The translations under genes and the position numbers were made by a program. The notes under the pieces were generated by a model that saw nothing but the letters and a program-made list of their open reading frames with translations, had not been told where the DNA came from and searched no databases. From positions 248,001 through 312,000 of the forward strand of contig NZ_JACSPW010000002.1 of NCBI RefSeq assembly GCF_014836935.1: DNA of 64,000 nt, given 5' to 3'. Position 1 is the stretch's first letter. Each line of letters begins with the position of its first letter. This document shows positions 1 to 8,186 of this stretch, piece by piece. The stretch is from Solibacillus merdavium. Lineage in GTDB: Bacteria > Bacillota > Bacilli > Bacillales_A > Planococcaceae.

Positions 1-17
1 GATTCAATTCTTTTCAT
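1..17 (-). CDS. ysgA: Start of a TrmH/SpoU-family RNA methyltransferase (ysgA-like), 5' end only
   Basis: Only the first five codons plus two bases lie in the window. On the minus strand an ATG at 17-15 opens MKRIE and is preceded by an AAAGGA-type ribosome binding site about ten bases upstream. In Bacillus subtilis the gene beside sspI is ysgA, whose product begins in much the same way, so the call rests on this short match and on synteny. It would be divergent from sspI. A different gene cannot be excluded from so few codons. Confidence 0.4.
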
Positions 18-90
18 AATTTCCCGTCCTTTTTCAGTACTCGAATTTACATTCTATCATAAATTTTTCGTAATCTATACCGCGATGCAA

Positions 91-120
91 TGTATAAAGT
101 TGATAAATTGGTACAAAGTA
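91..120 (+). promoter_or_regulatory. Candidate sigma-G promoter of sspI
   Basis: TGTATA at 91-96, a 17-base spacer and CAAAGTA at 114-120 resemble the forespore sigma-G consensus (TGAATA-like, then CATACTA), with two mismatches in the -10. It sits 26 bases before the sspI ATG, and SspI-class genes are known forespore genes. The same arrangement precedes the SASP gene at 60288. Confidence 0.45.
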
Positions 121-145
121 TGGGAAAAGGAGGTTTCATATTCAT

Positions 146-355
146 ATGGATTTTCAGATTCGGCAAGCTATTACTGCAAACGTAATGGGTTCTGATGCAG
201 CAGAATTTCAGGATATTGTTAATGATGCAATTGCACGAGGTGAGGAACATTTATTGCCTGGACTAGGAGTATTTTTAGAAACATGGTGGAAGAGCGCAAG
301 TGAAAATGAACGTAATGAATTCACCCAAAAATTGGCCCAACAATTTGTTAATTAA
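146..355 (+). CDS. sspI: Small acid-soluble spore protein SspI
   Basis: The 69-residue product is a minor small acid-soluble protein of the spore core, made in the forespore. It matches the SspI family over its whole length: an N-terminal MDFQIRQAITANVMG segment, an acidic centre, and GEEHLLPGLGVFLETWWK, which corresponds to the conserved GEEKMLPGLGVLFE stretch. The start is set by AAGGAGG at 127-133, 12 bases before the ATG. It is a single-gene unit closed by the hairpin at 414-445 and sits next to a ysgA-like start, as in Bacillus subtilis. Unlike alpha/beta SASP it has no GPR protease site that I can see. Its exact role in the spore is not known from sequence. Confidence 0.93.
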   Translation: MDFQIRQAITANVMGSDAAEFQDIVNDAIARGEEHLLPGLGVFLETWWKSASENERNEFTQKLAQQFVN

Positions 356-413
356 AATTAGTATGTTCCATTGCTAGTATATAAAGTGATGTTTACATTT
401 TTTTATACAAACA

Positions 414-445
414 AAAAGCAATCTGGCGTCTCCCAGATTGCTTTT
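414..445 (+). terminator. Intrinsic terminator after sspI
   Basis: A perfect 13-bp stem (414-426 with 433-445) with a 6-base loop is followed by T-rich sequence. It closes sspI and, being symmetrical with an A-tract on the other side, could also stop transcripts arriving from argF. Confidence 0.85.
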
Positions 446-446
446 A

Positions 447-630
447 CTATGTAGCGATGAAGCATTCCATCTTGAATACATACATCACCTGTAATCCTGC
501 TATAAATCGTCACAGCGTCTCCCGTTATGATTCGTATTGGACTACTACATAATTTGCTCGCTCTACCTGCTTGCAAATCTGTATGGAAGCAGATGTGCCT
601 ACAACCCGCAGTACACCCTCTACTTGATCT
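447..630 (-). pseudogene. Possible decayed gene downstream of argF (BMC-domain-like remnant)
   Basis: This stretch has visibly higher GC than its surroundings and two consecutive protein-like frames on the minus strand. The first (635-525) reads [19 protein letters not shown] and on through KQVERANYVVVQYES to a stop, with no start codon. The second, in the frame of the argF stop, continues with RIITGDAVTIYSRITGDV. Joined by one frameshift they loosely follow the spacing of EutS/PduU-type bacterial microcompartment shell proteins (G-x-L, S-x-ASI, a Val-rich strand, ITGD). The alignment is by eye and short. It could equally be chance open frames or a long 3' untranslated region of argF. Confidence 0.2.
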
Positions 631-1596
631 TTAAGCTAATAAAGATACTAAAACTGCTTTTTGAGCATGTAAACGATTTTCCGCTTGCTCAAATATATAG
701 GAATTTGGTCCATCAATAACTGATGTCGCAACTTCTTCCTCACGGTGTGCCGGTAAACAATGCAAGAACATATAATCTGGCTTAGCATGCGCAACTAGTG
801 CATCATTTATTTGATAACCAGTAAAGTCTTTTAATCGTTTTTCCGTTTCCTCTTCTTGACCCATTGAAGTCCATACATCTGCATATATGGCATCAGCATT
901 AGTTACTGCTTCTACTGGGTCATTCGTTACGAATACTGTCCCCCCATTTTGGGAAGCAATGTATTGCGCTTTTTCGATAATACTTTCATTACATTCATAC
1001 CCTACTGGAGTCGCAACAGATACATGCATTCCAACATGCGCAGCAGCAACGATAAGCGCATGCGCCACGTTATTGCCATCACCAATGTACGCTATTTTCA
1101 ATCCTTTTAGCTCGCCTTTATTTTCAGCAATTGTTTCAAGGTCCGCCAATGCCTGACAAGGATGATCGAGATCTGTTAAACCGTTAATAACCGGTACTGT
1201 AGCATACTCAGCTAACTCTTCAACCATCGCATGGGAATTAGCACGAATCATAATACCATCCAAATACCCAGACAATACTTGCCCTGTATCTGATATTGGT
1301 TCCCCACGCCCTATTTGCATATCACGCGCATTCATATACATTCCATATCCACCTAACTGTATCATGCCAACCTCGAAGGATACACGAGTACGAGTGGAGC
1401 TTTTTTCAAAAATCATGCCAAGTGTCTTACCTTCTAGTAGACGTGGACATTTCCCCGCTTTAGTAACTGTTTTCAGTTGTGTAGCAAGCTCAAGTAATTG
1501 CTTTACTTCCTCACTTGTATAATCAAGTAGTGTTAATAAGTCTTTTCCCTTCAGACTTTCAACAGGCTTCAATTGAACCTCTTCCAATAATTTCAT
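631..1596 (-). CDS. argF: Ornithine carbamoyltransferase
   Basis: The enzyme joins carbamoyl phosphate and ornithine to citrulline in arginine synthesis, in the cytoplasm. The family signatures are all present: STRTR (carbamoyl phosphate binding) near residue 65, HPCQALADL in the middle, and [12 protein letters not shown] near the C-terminus (citrulline/ornithine site). I place the start at 1596 rather than the longer in-frame 1632, because AGAGGTG lies just upstream of 1596 and the MKLLEE start gives 321 residues, the usual length. The gene stands alone here, away from any arg operon, with its own ArgR-like promoter. A catabolic ArcB role is possible but no arc genes are nearby, so the anabolic role is favoured. 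Confidence 0.93.
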   Translation of the reverse strand: MKLLEEVQLKPVESLKGKDLLTLLDYTSEEVKQLLELATQLKTVTKAGKCPRLLEGKTLGMIFEKSSTRTRVSFEVGMIQLGGYGMYMNARDMQIGRGEPISDTGQVLSGYLDGIMIRANSHAMVEELAEYATVPVINGLTDLDHPCQALADLETIAENKGELKGLKIAYIGDGNNVAHALIVAAAHVGMHVSVATPVGYECNESIIEKAQYIASQNGGTVFVTNDPVEAVTNADAIYADVWTSMGQEEETEKRLKDFTGYQINDALVAHAKPDYMFLHCLPAHREEEVATSVIDGPNSYIFEQAENRLHAQKAVLVSLLA

Positions 1597-1630
1597 ATAA
1601 CACACCTCTGTAAGCTTTATCTTGATTTTC

Positions 1631-1659
1631 ATTATACATATGCATATTTATTAAATCAA
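1631..1659 (-). promoter_or_regulatory. argF promoter with an ArgR-type operator in the spacer
   Basis: On the minus strand TTGATT (1659-1654), a 17-base spacer and TATAAT (1636-1631) form a good sigma-A promoter ending 35 bases before the argF ATG. The segment 1639-1656 matches 8 of the 10 fixed positions of the ARG box TNTGNATWWWWATNCANA, so a bound ArgR/AhrC would cover the promoter. The region is AT-rich, so the operator could be chance. Confidence 0.5.
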
Positions 1660-1893
1660 GCGAATTAATATAAATTTTTATAATTAATTAAATTATTCAA
1701 TAATTATACATATTCACTATCTAGACGGTTATGACGAAAAAATTACTTAAACGACAATTTTGTGTTTTACAGGTAGAAAATTATTAATTTACCATTGAAT
1801 TTCCATTAACTTTTAAGCATAATATTTTAAAGAGTTGTTTTTTTGTGGAAATTCACTTAAAACGATAGTAAAGAATTATAAGGAGGAATCATT

Positions 1894-2346
1894 ATGCCAA
1901 ATGCTACACATACAGTTAATTTACCGTTATCTAATCAAGTTACATGGGACTTTTTAAAGGATTATAATAATTGGGCACCTTTAATGCCGGGTTATATTGC
2001 GCATGAAGTACAAAATGAATCACAGTTTACGTGGATTTACTTAGCAGATTTAGGCTTTACGAAAAAGACGATTAAGCTTCAGGTTGATATGAAAGAATTC
2101 ACTGAGCTGTCTGAAGTGAAATTCGACTTAAAAGGGCTTTCCGATAACTTTGAAGGCAGTGGCTACTTTAAGCTTTCTGAAAACAGTAGTGATTCTGTGC
2201 AAGTGACGGGTAGCTTGGATCTATCTGCAGGTGGATTTATGGGCATAATGATTAACTCTGTTTTAGAAACCTTCGTACCGCAAGCAACAAAAGATTTAAT
2301 CAATTCTATTGAAACAAAGCTCACTGAGTTACATAGCGTAAAGTAA
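1894..2346 (+). CDS. CoxG-like SRPBCC-fold protein
   Basis: The 150-residue protein has the outline of the CoxG family (carbon monoxide dehydrogenase subunit G-like, START/Bet v1-like fold): an N-terminal strand with a VTWDFLKDYNNWAPLMPG helix, alternating beta strands, GSGYFKLSE, and a long C-terminal helix after a Gly/Met-rich turn. Such proteins bind hydrophobic ligands or membranes; a CO dehydrogenase role is not implied because no cox genes are near. AAGGAGG about eight bases before the ATG decides the start. It is a single-gene unit, convergent with the phosphopantetheinyl transferase, and closed by the shared hairpin at 2367-2407. The ligand is unknown. Confidence 0.7.
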   Translation: MPNATHTVNLPLSNQVTWDFLKDYNNWAPLMPGYIAHEVQNESQFTWIYLADLGFTKKTIKLQVDMKEFTELSEVKFDLKGLSDNFEGSGYFKLSENSSDSVQVTGSLDLSAGGFMGIMINSVLETFVPQATKDLINSIETKLTELHSVK

Positions 2347-2366
2347 CTAGAGGATGTGGGTAAAAT

Positions 2367-2407
2367 AAAAACATTAATTTTTTCCTTCCGAGAAAATTAA
2401 TGTTTTT
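2367..2407. terminator. Bidirectional terminator between the CoxG-like gene and the PPTase gene
   Basis: AAAAACATTAATTTT (2367-2381) pairs with GAAAATTAATGTTTTT (2392-2407), flanked by T and A runs on either side, so it can serve both converging genes. Confidence 0.8.
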
Positions 2408-2421
2408 TACGTTAACTTCAA

Positions 2422-2946
2422 TTACTCTATGCTAGAGGATATTGTATAATCCATTAAAAATTCAATTTTCTCATCAAATTCACTGCATATACTAATACAT
2501 AGATTATTCATAAAAATAGTCTTTACAGTGAATCTCATCTTTTGATAACTACTGAAATGAGCCATGTTTTCATTAATACCTTCTCCCGTACATTTCAATA
2601 TGGCTTCTTTCCTCGTCCAAATCTCAGAAAATGTAGTTCCTTCTTTTATTTTTTGTATTTCATCTTTATGCAAAATCCAAGAATACAAATGTTCATTATA
2701 GATTAAATCATCTTTTTCTATATCTATGCCTACTTTACCTTGCTCGCTTAATACATAAATTAACGTATCATCATTATGTGACCAATTTATAAAAGAAGAA
2801 GAATTTAAAATAAAAGGCTTCCCATTTGAATCTTTTTGAATGGCCACATTACCTAACCGGTCTTTTATTAATTCGGTCGCCCATATTTCTTTTGGGCTGT
2901 TAGAATCCACTTTTGTCTTCCACTTATTTTCCAAATATACTTTCAT
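2422..2946 (-). CDS. Sfp-type 4'-phosphopantetheinyl transferase
   Basis: The enzyme moves phosphopantetheine from coenzyme A onto the conserved serine of a carrier domain. The family metal/CoA motifs are clear: VGIDIEK near residue 72 and WTRKEAILKCTGEGI near residue 110, in the usual spacing for Sfp-type enzymes. At 174 residues it is short compared with Sfp (about 224), nearer to compact members. It lies 64 bases downstream of the adenylation-carrier-reductase gene on the same strand, so that gene's carrier domain is the obvious substrate, the arrangement seen for ausA-ausB in staphylococci. AGGAG sits about ten bases before the ATG, directly after the T-run of a strong hairpin (2962-3005), so expression may depend on read-through or its own promoter. 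Confidence 0.88.
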   Translation of the reverse strand: MKVYLENKWKTKVDSNSPKEIWATELIKDRLGNVAIQKDSNGKPFILNSSSFINWSHNDDTLIYVLSEQGKVGIDIEKDDLIYNEHLYSWILHKDEIQKIKEGTTFSEIWTRKEAILKCTGEGINENMAHFSSYQKMRFTVKTIFMNNLCISICSEFDEKIEFLMDYTISSSIE

Positions 2947-2961
2947 AACATAAATTCTCCT

Positions 2962-3005
2962 AAAAAGGGATGTATTAAAAGTTTTTGACTTTTAATACAT
3001 CCCTT
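2962..3005 (-). terminator. Strong hairpin between the reductase and PPTase genes
   Basis: An 18-bp perfect stem (2965-2982 with 2988-3005), 5-base loop, then five T residues on the minus strand. The T-run abuts the AGGAG of the PPTase gene, so this is either the terminator of the upstream gene or an intra-operon attenuator. Confidence 0.85.
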
Positions 3006-3009
3006 GTGA

Positions 3010-5967
3010 TTATGCGTATACAGCTACTTTAATAAATTGCTGTTCTGAAGCATATTGAATTAATTTACCGATGTACTCTTTTTCTATTTTAGGTAAATGT
3101 TCAATTTTTAGTAGCTGCATCGTTTGTTGGCTATCAAAAATTGCGTTAGTATCATTTGCTCCGTCGCCATCTAATTGTGCAACGGCTAGATTTTTTATTT
3201 CTTCACTCATATTGCCACTTAAAATATAGTCTTCATAAAATGATTTCTCGACCATTTCTATTGATAAATCCAGTTCATTTAATATTGAAACGAATTGTGC
3301 AAACGGAATCGGATTTGGGTGACAAACATGATATACACGAACAGCATGCTCAGCTGTCAATGCTGATTTCACTACTACATCTGCTGCAAAATCAATTGGC
3401 GTGAAATCTACCATCCATTGTACATTTGGCGCTTTATTCACTAAAATCATCAGCTTTAACATTCGATAAAATGCATTTTCATCTATATTGCTTTGGAAAT
3501 GTCCATCACTGTAGCGTCCTGCTAAGTTACCCATTCGGTATACGAATACTTGTTTACCTGTTTTTGCTTGGTCCAAAATCCATTTTTCAGCCTTCATTTT
3601 CGTATCTGTATAAACACTATCCAGCTGTAAATCTTCAGGGATCTCTGACATATATTTCACGTCATTCCATTTTCCTTCTATTAATAGATCCTGTACAACG
3701 CCTACTGTTGAAATATGGTGGAACGTGATATCTGAATTTATACTTACTAGTTCAAATATATTTTTAGTACCTTGTACATTCACTTTTTCAAAATGTTCCC
3801 GATTTCCAAAGTGTCTTACATCTGCTGCTGAATGGATAATGGCATCGATTTTGTTGGCCAGCTCTGTAAAGACCTCTTTCGATAAACCTAAAAATTGTTT
3901 AGTTAAGTCCCCGCTAATAACCGTAATAAGAGAATGCATATTACAATTGAAGTATTTTTGCATTGTTTCATATACTCGTTGCTCGGCGTTTTCTCCACGG
4001 ACAAGTAAAACTACTTCTTTCCCTTCATCCAGCAATTTTTTGGCAATATGACTACCTAAAAATCCGGTAGCTCCTGTAACCAATACTCTATTCACTGGCA
4101 TTACTTTTTCTTTGATTGACATTATCGGCCATTCTGTTAACTTCGTAAACTCCCCATTAAATTCAACTTCTTTATTTACTGAAGTTTTGATTACTTTTTC
4201 AGCTAAATTTTCTATTGTTTTTAAATCGAAAAAATCTTTAATCGTCAATGCAGGATATGTCTGTTTTACATGAGCTAAAATTTCAATAACCTTTAACGAA
4301 TGTCCACCAATATCAAATAAATTATCGTTTACACTAACCGAATCAATTTTCAGTACTTTTTGCCATACAGCAACAAGGTCGCTTTCTACTTTATTGCGCG
4401 GTGCAATTATTTCTCTTGAACCCATCAAAGACACACGATCAGCTTCAATTTTCTCCAGTGCTTTTCTATCCACTTTACCTGTTGGTGCAAATGGAATATC
4501 TTCCAGTTGCTTCAACTTAGCCGGAAGCATATAGCTCGGCAAATCTGCCTTTAATATCTCGATAATGGATGAATGATCAATATGATCGGTAGAAGTGAAA
4601 AAGGCCTTTAATATTTGATCATCTTCTTCTTTTTCAACGACTACAACTGCATTATTTACTCCATCAATTTCATTCATCTTCGTTTCAATTTCAGCTATTT
4701 CAATTCGATGTCCACGGATTTTAACTTGCGTATCCTTACGTGAAACGAATTCAATGTTACCATCAGCCAATTGCTTTACAAGGTCCCCTGTTTTATAAAC
4801 GATTCCTTCATAAATATTGGAATCAAAAGGATTTTGAACAAATACTTCTTTTGTCTTTTCTTCATTATGTAAGTAACCTAAGGAAATCCCGACAGAAGCT
4901 ACCCATAGCTCACCCACTTCATTTACTTCACATTGTTTTCCATCCTCATTGACTATGTAGACTTTATTACCTGGTAATTGCTTACCAATCGGAACACTAT
5001 AGACATCATTTGAAAGGTCCTTTGGAACTTCATAAGCTGTTGCCATGACTGTAATTTCAGTAGGACCGTATAAATTGAAGAATCTCGTTTTATCACCAAC
5101 AAATGATTTGAATTTTCTTGCCAAGTCACCTGTTAATAATTCTCCACCAACACCGACTAGTTTTACAGAGGTAAATAAATCTGAATTTTCTTCTGTTAAA
5201 TGATTTACAATTCGATTAAAGAAAACAGTCGGTAATACCGGAATAATAGTAATCCCTTCATTTTTTACAACGTTAAGAAAATTACTTTCAGCCATTCGTT
5301 CTTCGTCATCTATTAAATAAAGCATTGAACCGGTTAATAATGATAAAAATGTATCTAATACAGACGCGTCAAAGCTATATGTAGCAAATTGTAATATTCT
5401 ATCCTGGTCATTTACTTGCCAATCTTTTTGCATATAATCCACTAAGTTTAAAATTCCCTTTTGGCGAATTAAAGTTCCTTTTGGCTTACCAGTTGTACCT
5501 GATGTGAAGATTGTATAGCACGGATCTTCCACTCGATCATTTACATCTCCAAATAAATCGGCTGATTTATTGGCATAGATTTTTTCTAACTGCAAAATAT
5601 TCATTGAGGGATTATGCTGTAAGAAACTTAGATTTTGCTCTGCACCCGCATTTGTAATAATAAATGAAGTATTAATATCTTCTATAATATAGCTGTTTCG
5701 CTCATTTGGGTGAGATGGATCTAAAGAAACATACACTCCACCAGCTTTTATAATACCTAATAATGAAACAACCGTATCGACGCTTCTTTTTAAATAAATT
5801 GCTACAAAGCCACCCTTTTCAAAACCATTGTCGATTAAATAACGAGCTACTTTATTGGACTCATTATCCAATTCAGTAAATGACAGTTGACGGTTTCTCT
5901 CCTTTAAAGCAATTGCATCCCCTTGCTTTAAAACAATTTCATTAAATTTATGTAAAATAGTATCCAT
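3010..5967 (-). CDS. Single-module NRPS-like carboxylate reductase (adenylation-carrier-thioester reductase)
   Basis: The 985-residue enzyme should activate one carboxylic or amino acid as an adenylate, load it on its carrier domain and release it as an aldehyde (or alcohol) with NAD(P)H. Adenylation domain, about 1-510: FTSGTTGKPKG (A3), FDAS (A4), NLYGPTE (A5), YKTGDL (A7), RKDTQVKIRGHRIE (A8), PTGKVDRK (A10). Carrier: DIGGHSL with Ser near 557. Reductase, about 630-985: TGATGFLG nucleotide site near 631-638 and a Tyr786-x3-Lys790 pair (YTDTK). There is no condensation or thioesterase domain. The Asp of FDAS suggests an alpha-amino acid substrate; the other pocket residues look hydrophobic. 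I choose the ATG at 5967, which has AAAGGA ten bases upstream, over the ATG at 6003 whose AGGTG is too close. A PPTase gene follows. Confidence 0.88.
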   Translation of the reverse strand: MDTILHKFNEIVLKQGDAIALKERNRQLSFTELDNESNKVARYLIDNGFEKGGFVAIYLKRSVDTVVSLLGIIKAGGVYVSLDPSHPNERNSYIIEDINTSFIITNAGAEQNLSFLQHNPSMNILQLEKIYANKSADLFGDVNDRVEDPCYTIFTSGTTGKPKGTLIRQKGILNLVDYMQKDWQVNDQDRILQFATYSFDASVLDTFLSLLTGSMLYLIDDEERMAESNFLNVVKNEGITIIPVLPTVFFNRIVNHLTEENSDLFTSVKLVGVGGELLTGDLARKFKSFVGDKTRFFNLYGPTEITVMATAYEVPKDLSNDVYSVPIGKQLPGNKVYIVNEDGKQCEVNEVGELWVASVGISLGYLHNEEKTKEVFVQNPFDSNIYEGIVYKTGDLVKQLADGNIEFVSRKDTQVKIRGHRIEIAEIETKMNEIDGVNNAVVVVEKEEDDQILKAFFTSTDHIDHSSIIEILKADLPSYMLPAKLKQLEDIPFAPTGKVDRKALEKIEADRVSLMGSREIIAPRNKVESDLVAVWQKVLKIDSVSVNDNLFDIGGHSLKVIEILAHVKQTYPALTIKDFFDLKTIENLAEKVIKTSVNKEVEFNGEFTKLTEWPIMSIKEKVMPVNRVLVTGATGFLGSHIAKKLLDEGKEVVLLVRGENAEQRVYETMQKYFNCNMHSLITVISGDLTKQFLGLSKEVFTELANKIDAIIHSAADVRHFGNREHFEKVNVQGTKNIFELVSINSDITFHHISTVGVVQDLLIEGKWNDVKYMSEIPEDLQLDSVYTDTKMKAEKWILDQAKTGKQVFVYRMGNLAGRYSDGHFQSNIDENAFYRMLKLMILVNKAPNVQWMVDFTPIDFAADVVVKSALTAEHAVRVYHVCHPNPIPFAQFVSILNELDLSIEMVEKSFYEDYILSGNMSEEIKNLAVAQLDGDGANDTNAIFDSQQTMQLLKIEHLPKIEKEYIGKLIQYASEQQFIKVAVYA

Positions 5968-6023
5968 TAACTTATCATCCTTTCCAAAAATATATGTATT
6001 CATTCACCTATATAAACTAATTA

Positions 6024-6052
6024 AGGAGGCATTTAACTTTCAAATGCCTCCT
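6024..6052 (-). terminator. Hairpin between the chemoreceptor and the reductase gene
   Basis: AGGAGGCATTT (6024-6034) pairs perfectly with 6042-6052 across a 7-base loop. On the minus strand it follows the chemoreceptor stop by about 28 bases, but the downstream tail (TAATTAGTTT) is a weak T-tract, so termination may be partial. Confidence 0.6.
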
Positions 6053-6080
6053 CTGAAATTTAATATGCGATTAAAACTCT

Positions 6081-7826
6081 TTAATTTTTAATCGTACTAA
6101 CAACTTCTTCTAATTCCTCGGAAGTGACTTTTAAGTTCTCAGACATATTTCGGATATTGCCTAAAGTACCACGTTGGTTTTCTACATTCGTAGCTATACC
6201 TTCATATCCGTCTACAATTTCGCTAGCATTTGTAGATAATGTAATAATCATGGCTGTAGATTCTTCTACGCCTGCGGAAATTTCCTCTGTAGCCAAAGAT
6301 ACTGATTGCAATTTATCCGTAATTTCTTTATTAAATTCATAGATTTTATTGAACATTTCGTTTGTATGCAGAGTAGATTTTTTCCCACCATCTACACCAA
6401 TTTTTATGCTTTCCATAAACTTTTGTGCTTCTGTTACCGCTTCTCGTACACGTCCAATCAGTTCTTGAATGCCTTCTGTTGATTTAGCTGACTGCTCAGA
6501 TAGCTTTTTAACTTCCTGTGCGACTACAGCAAACCCTTTTCCATGTTCTCCTGCACGCGCAGCTTCAATACTTGCATTTAATGCCAATAAATTAGTCGCA
6601 TCTGAAATATCTGTAATAATCTGTAGAAACTTACCGATTTCATCGGATAAATTTACTAAAGTACCAATATTTTGATTCGAATTTTCTACATTTACTACAA
6701 TGGATTCCATTTGATTCGTTACATCTGCGATTGCCTTGCTACCATCATTCGAATATGCAGTAACGTCTTCAGCGTATTTGTATACATCAGTTACATCCAC
6801 TGCAATTTGCTGAACTTGTCCAGACATCTCTTCCATCGATAATGCTGCCTCTTCAATTGAAGTTTCTTGCCCTTTTAAATTCGTTTTCATGTTTGTAACC
6901 GCGCCGGTAATTTTATCAAATGTATTAAATGTTGACATAAAAGCATTTTCCAATTGAATGGAGTCTTCTTTTACTTTCCCAGCTGAAACATTCACACTGT
7001 TTACAATATTACTTAATGAGGAAATCATCTCATTGAATCGTGCATTTACTGTGCCCAATTCATCTTTTCCTTCTGGTATATTAACCGTTAAATCGCCTTT
7101 ACTTGCTTTATTAATCCCTGCCAACAAGTAAGTTAAAGGTTTTAGCTGGGATTTAATAACGAAATACTGCACAAGAATTGCAATGATTAATAATATTGCC
7201 AGTATGATTGATGACCACATTAACAATCCCATTTGACCTTCACCAACACTTGAAGCATTTACATCAATAGCATAATAGGCAATTAAATCGTTTTGTGCAT
7301 TGAAAATTGGGTACATAAACGTTAACCATGTACCATAGTCATCTTTATAAATCTCTGTAAATTGCGGTTTGCCTGTTTCTTTTAAAATATTTAATCCCTC
7401 AACGACAATATCCGGCTGTTCGTATAAAGTACCAGGTTGTAGGCCTTCCCCTTTAAACATTTCCCAAATCGCATCATCGAATGAAATTAATGACGTTTCA
7501 TTGTTCTTTTCTCCTGCTAATTCAACCCCATAAATATAGCCTTGTGCTACTACAGGATTATATTCACTCATTTTGTTGAACATATCTGTATATTTTTTAT
7601 GTACAGGACTTTGAATATTTGTTTCCTGTATTAATTGTTCAACTTCATTTCCATCTAGCTTTTCGTACCAAGACTCAGAAATATCCTGTGTCTGTTCTCT
7701 TAACTGTTCCTTTAATAAATATCCCTGTACAACATAACTTATACCAATAAGAACTGTCCCTACAAATAAAATTGTTACTATAGTAACTAATATGTTTTTT
7801 GTGAAAAATGTTAGATTTCGAAACAT
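6081..7826 (-). CDS. Methyl-accepting chemotaxis protein
   Basis: A membrane chemoreceptor that signals through CheW/CheA to the flagellar motor. Order: short cytoplasmic N-terminus, transmembrane helix about 11-33, an extracytoplasmic sensor of roughly 165 residues that looks like a dCache/single-Cache-type fold, transmembrane helix about 202-224, HAMP about 225-277, then a long coiled coil. The signalling tip contains [16 protein letters not shown] and [13 protein letters not shown], the most conserved part of the family. Length (581) is normal. No ligand can be named. It lies upstream of the reductase gene on the same strand, separated by a hairpin, so co-transcription is possible but not shown. 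Confidence 0.95.
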   Translation of the reverse strand: MFRNLTFFTKNILVTIVTILFVGTVLIGISYVVQGYLLKEQLREQTQDISESWYEKLDGNEVEQLIQETNIQSPVHKKYTDMFNKMSEYNPVVAQGYIYGVELAGEKNNETSLISFDDAIWEMFKGEGLQPGTLYEQPDIVVEGLNILKETGKPQFTEIYKDDYGTWLTFMYPIFNAQNDLIAYYAIDVNASSVGEGQMGLLMWSSIILAILLIIAILVQYFVIKSQLKPLTYLLAGINKASKGDLTVNIPEGKDELGTVNARFNEMISSLSNIVNSVNVSAGKVKEDSIQLENAFMSTFNTFDKITGAVTNMKTNLKGQETSIEEAALSMEEMSGQVQQIAVDVTDVYKYAEDVTAYSNDGSKAIADVTNQMESIVVNVENSNQNIGTLVNLSDEIGKFLQIITDISDATNLLALNASIEAARAGEHGKGFAVVAQEVKKLSEQSAKSTEGIQELIGRVREAVTEAQKFMESIKIGVDGGKKSTLHTNEMFNKIYEFNKEITDKLQSVSLATEEISAGVEESTAMIITLSTNASEIVDGYEGIATNVENQRGTLGNIRNMSENLKVTSEELEEVVSTIKN

Positions 7827-8117
7827 GTTTATCCTTCCTTTTTCCTGATTATTTTGTTTCCATTAATTATTCCGTTAAAAATTGGCAATAAAATCATGTA
7901 AATCATTTTAAACCCAGTTATAAACTATATCATTGAAACTACTTCTTTTCGAGTGAGCATAGTCCCTTTGTAACGTTTTATATTTTTATAAATTATTCAT
8001 TTTTTAGTAAAATATACCTAAGCGACATATATTTATTAAAATTCAGATAATTCCAATATAAATTCATTTAATATAAAAACAAAAGAAGCCGAAATATTAG
8101 CATTCAGCCTCTTAACA
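7827..8117. other. AT-rich intergenic region upstream of the chemoreceptor
   Basis: About 290 bases of very AT-rich sequence. It should contain the chemoreceptor promoter; I looked for a sigma-D motif (TAAA, 15 bases, GCCGATAT) on the minus strand and did not find a convincing one. No open frame or repeat stands out. Confidence 0.5.
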
Positions 8118-8157
8118 AAAAGGTGGGTTTGTCTTTTTATCGACAAACCCACCTTTT
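8118..8157 (-). terminator. Terminator of the ysdC gene
   Basis: A 16-bp perfect stem, 8118-8133 with 8142-8157, containing GGTGGGTTTGTC, followed on the minus strand by TTTTTG. It lies 30 bases past the ysdC stop. Confidence 0.9.
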
Positions 8158-8186
8158 AAATTTAATTGAATCATTTTAAACTCTAA

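Noticed and set aside
5968-6003. Reductase start at ATG 6003
   Set aside because: Its AGGTG is only one or two bases from the ATG, while ATG 5967 has a properly spaced AAAGGA and begins at the usual family position.
7827-8117. Sigma-D promoter for the chemoreceptor
   Set aside because: No TAAA-N15-GCCGATAT-like pair could be found on the minus strand.
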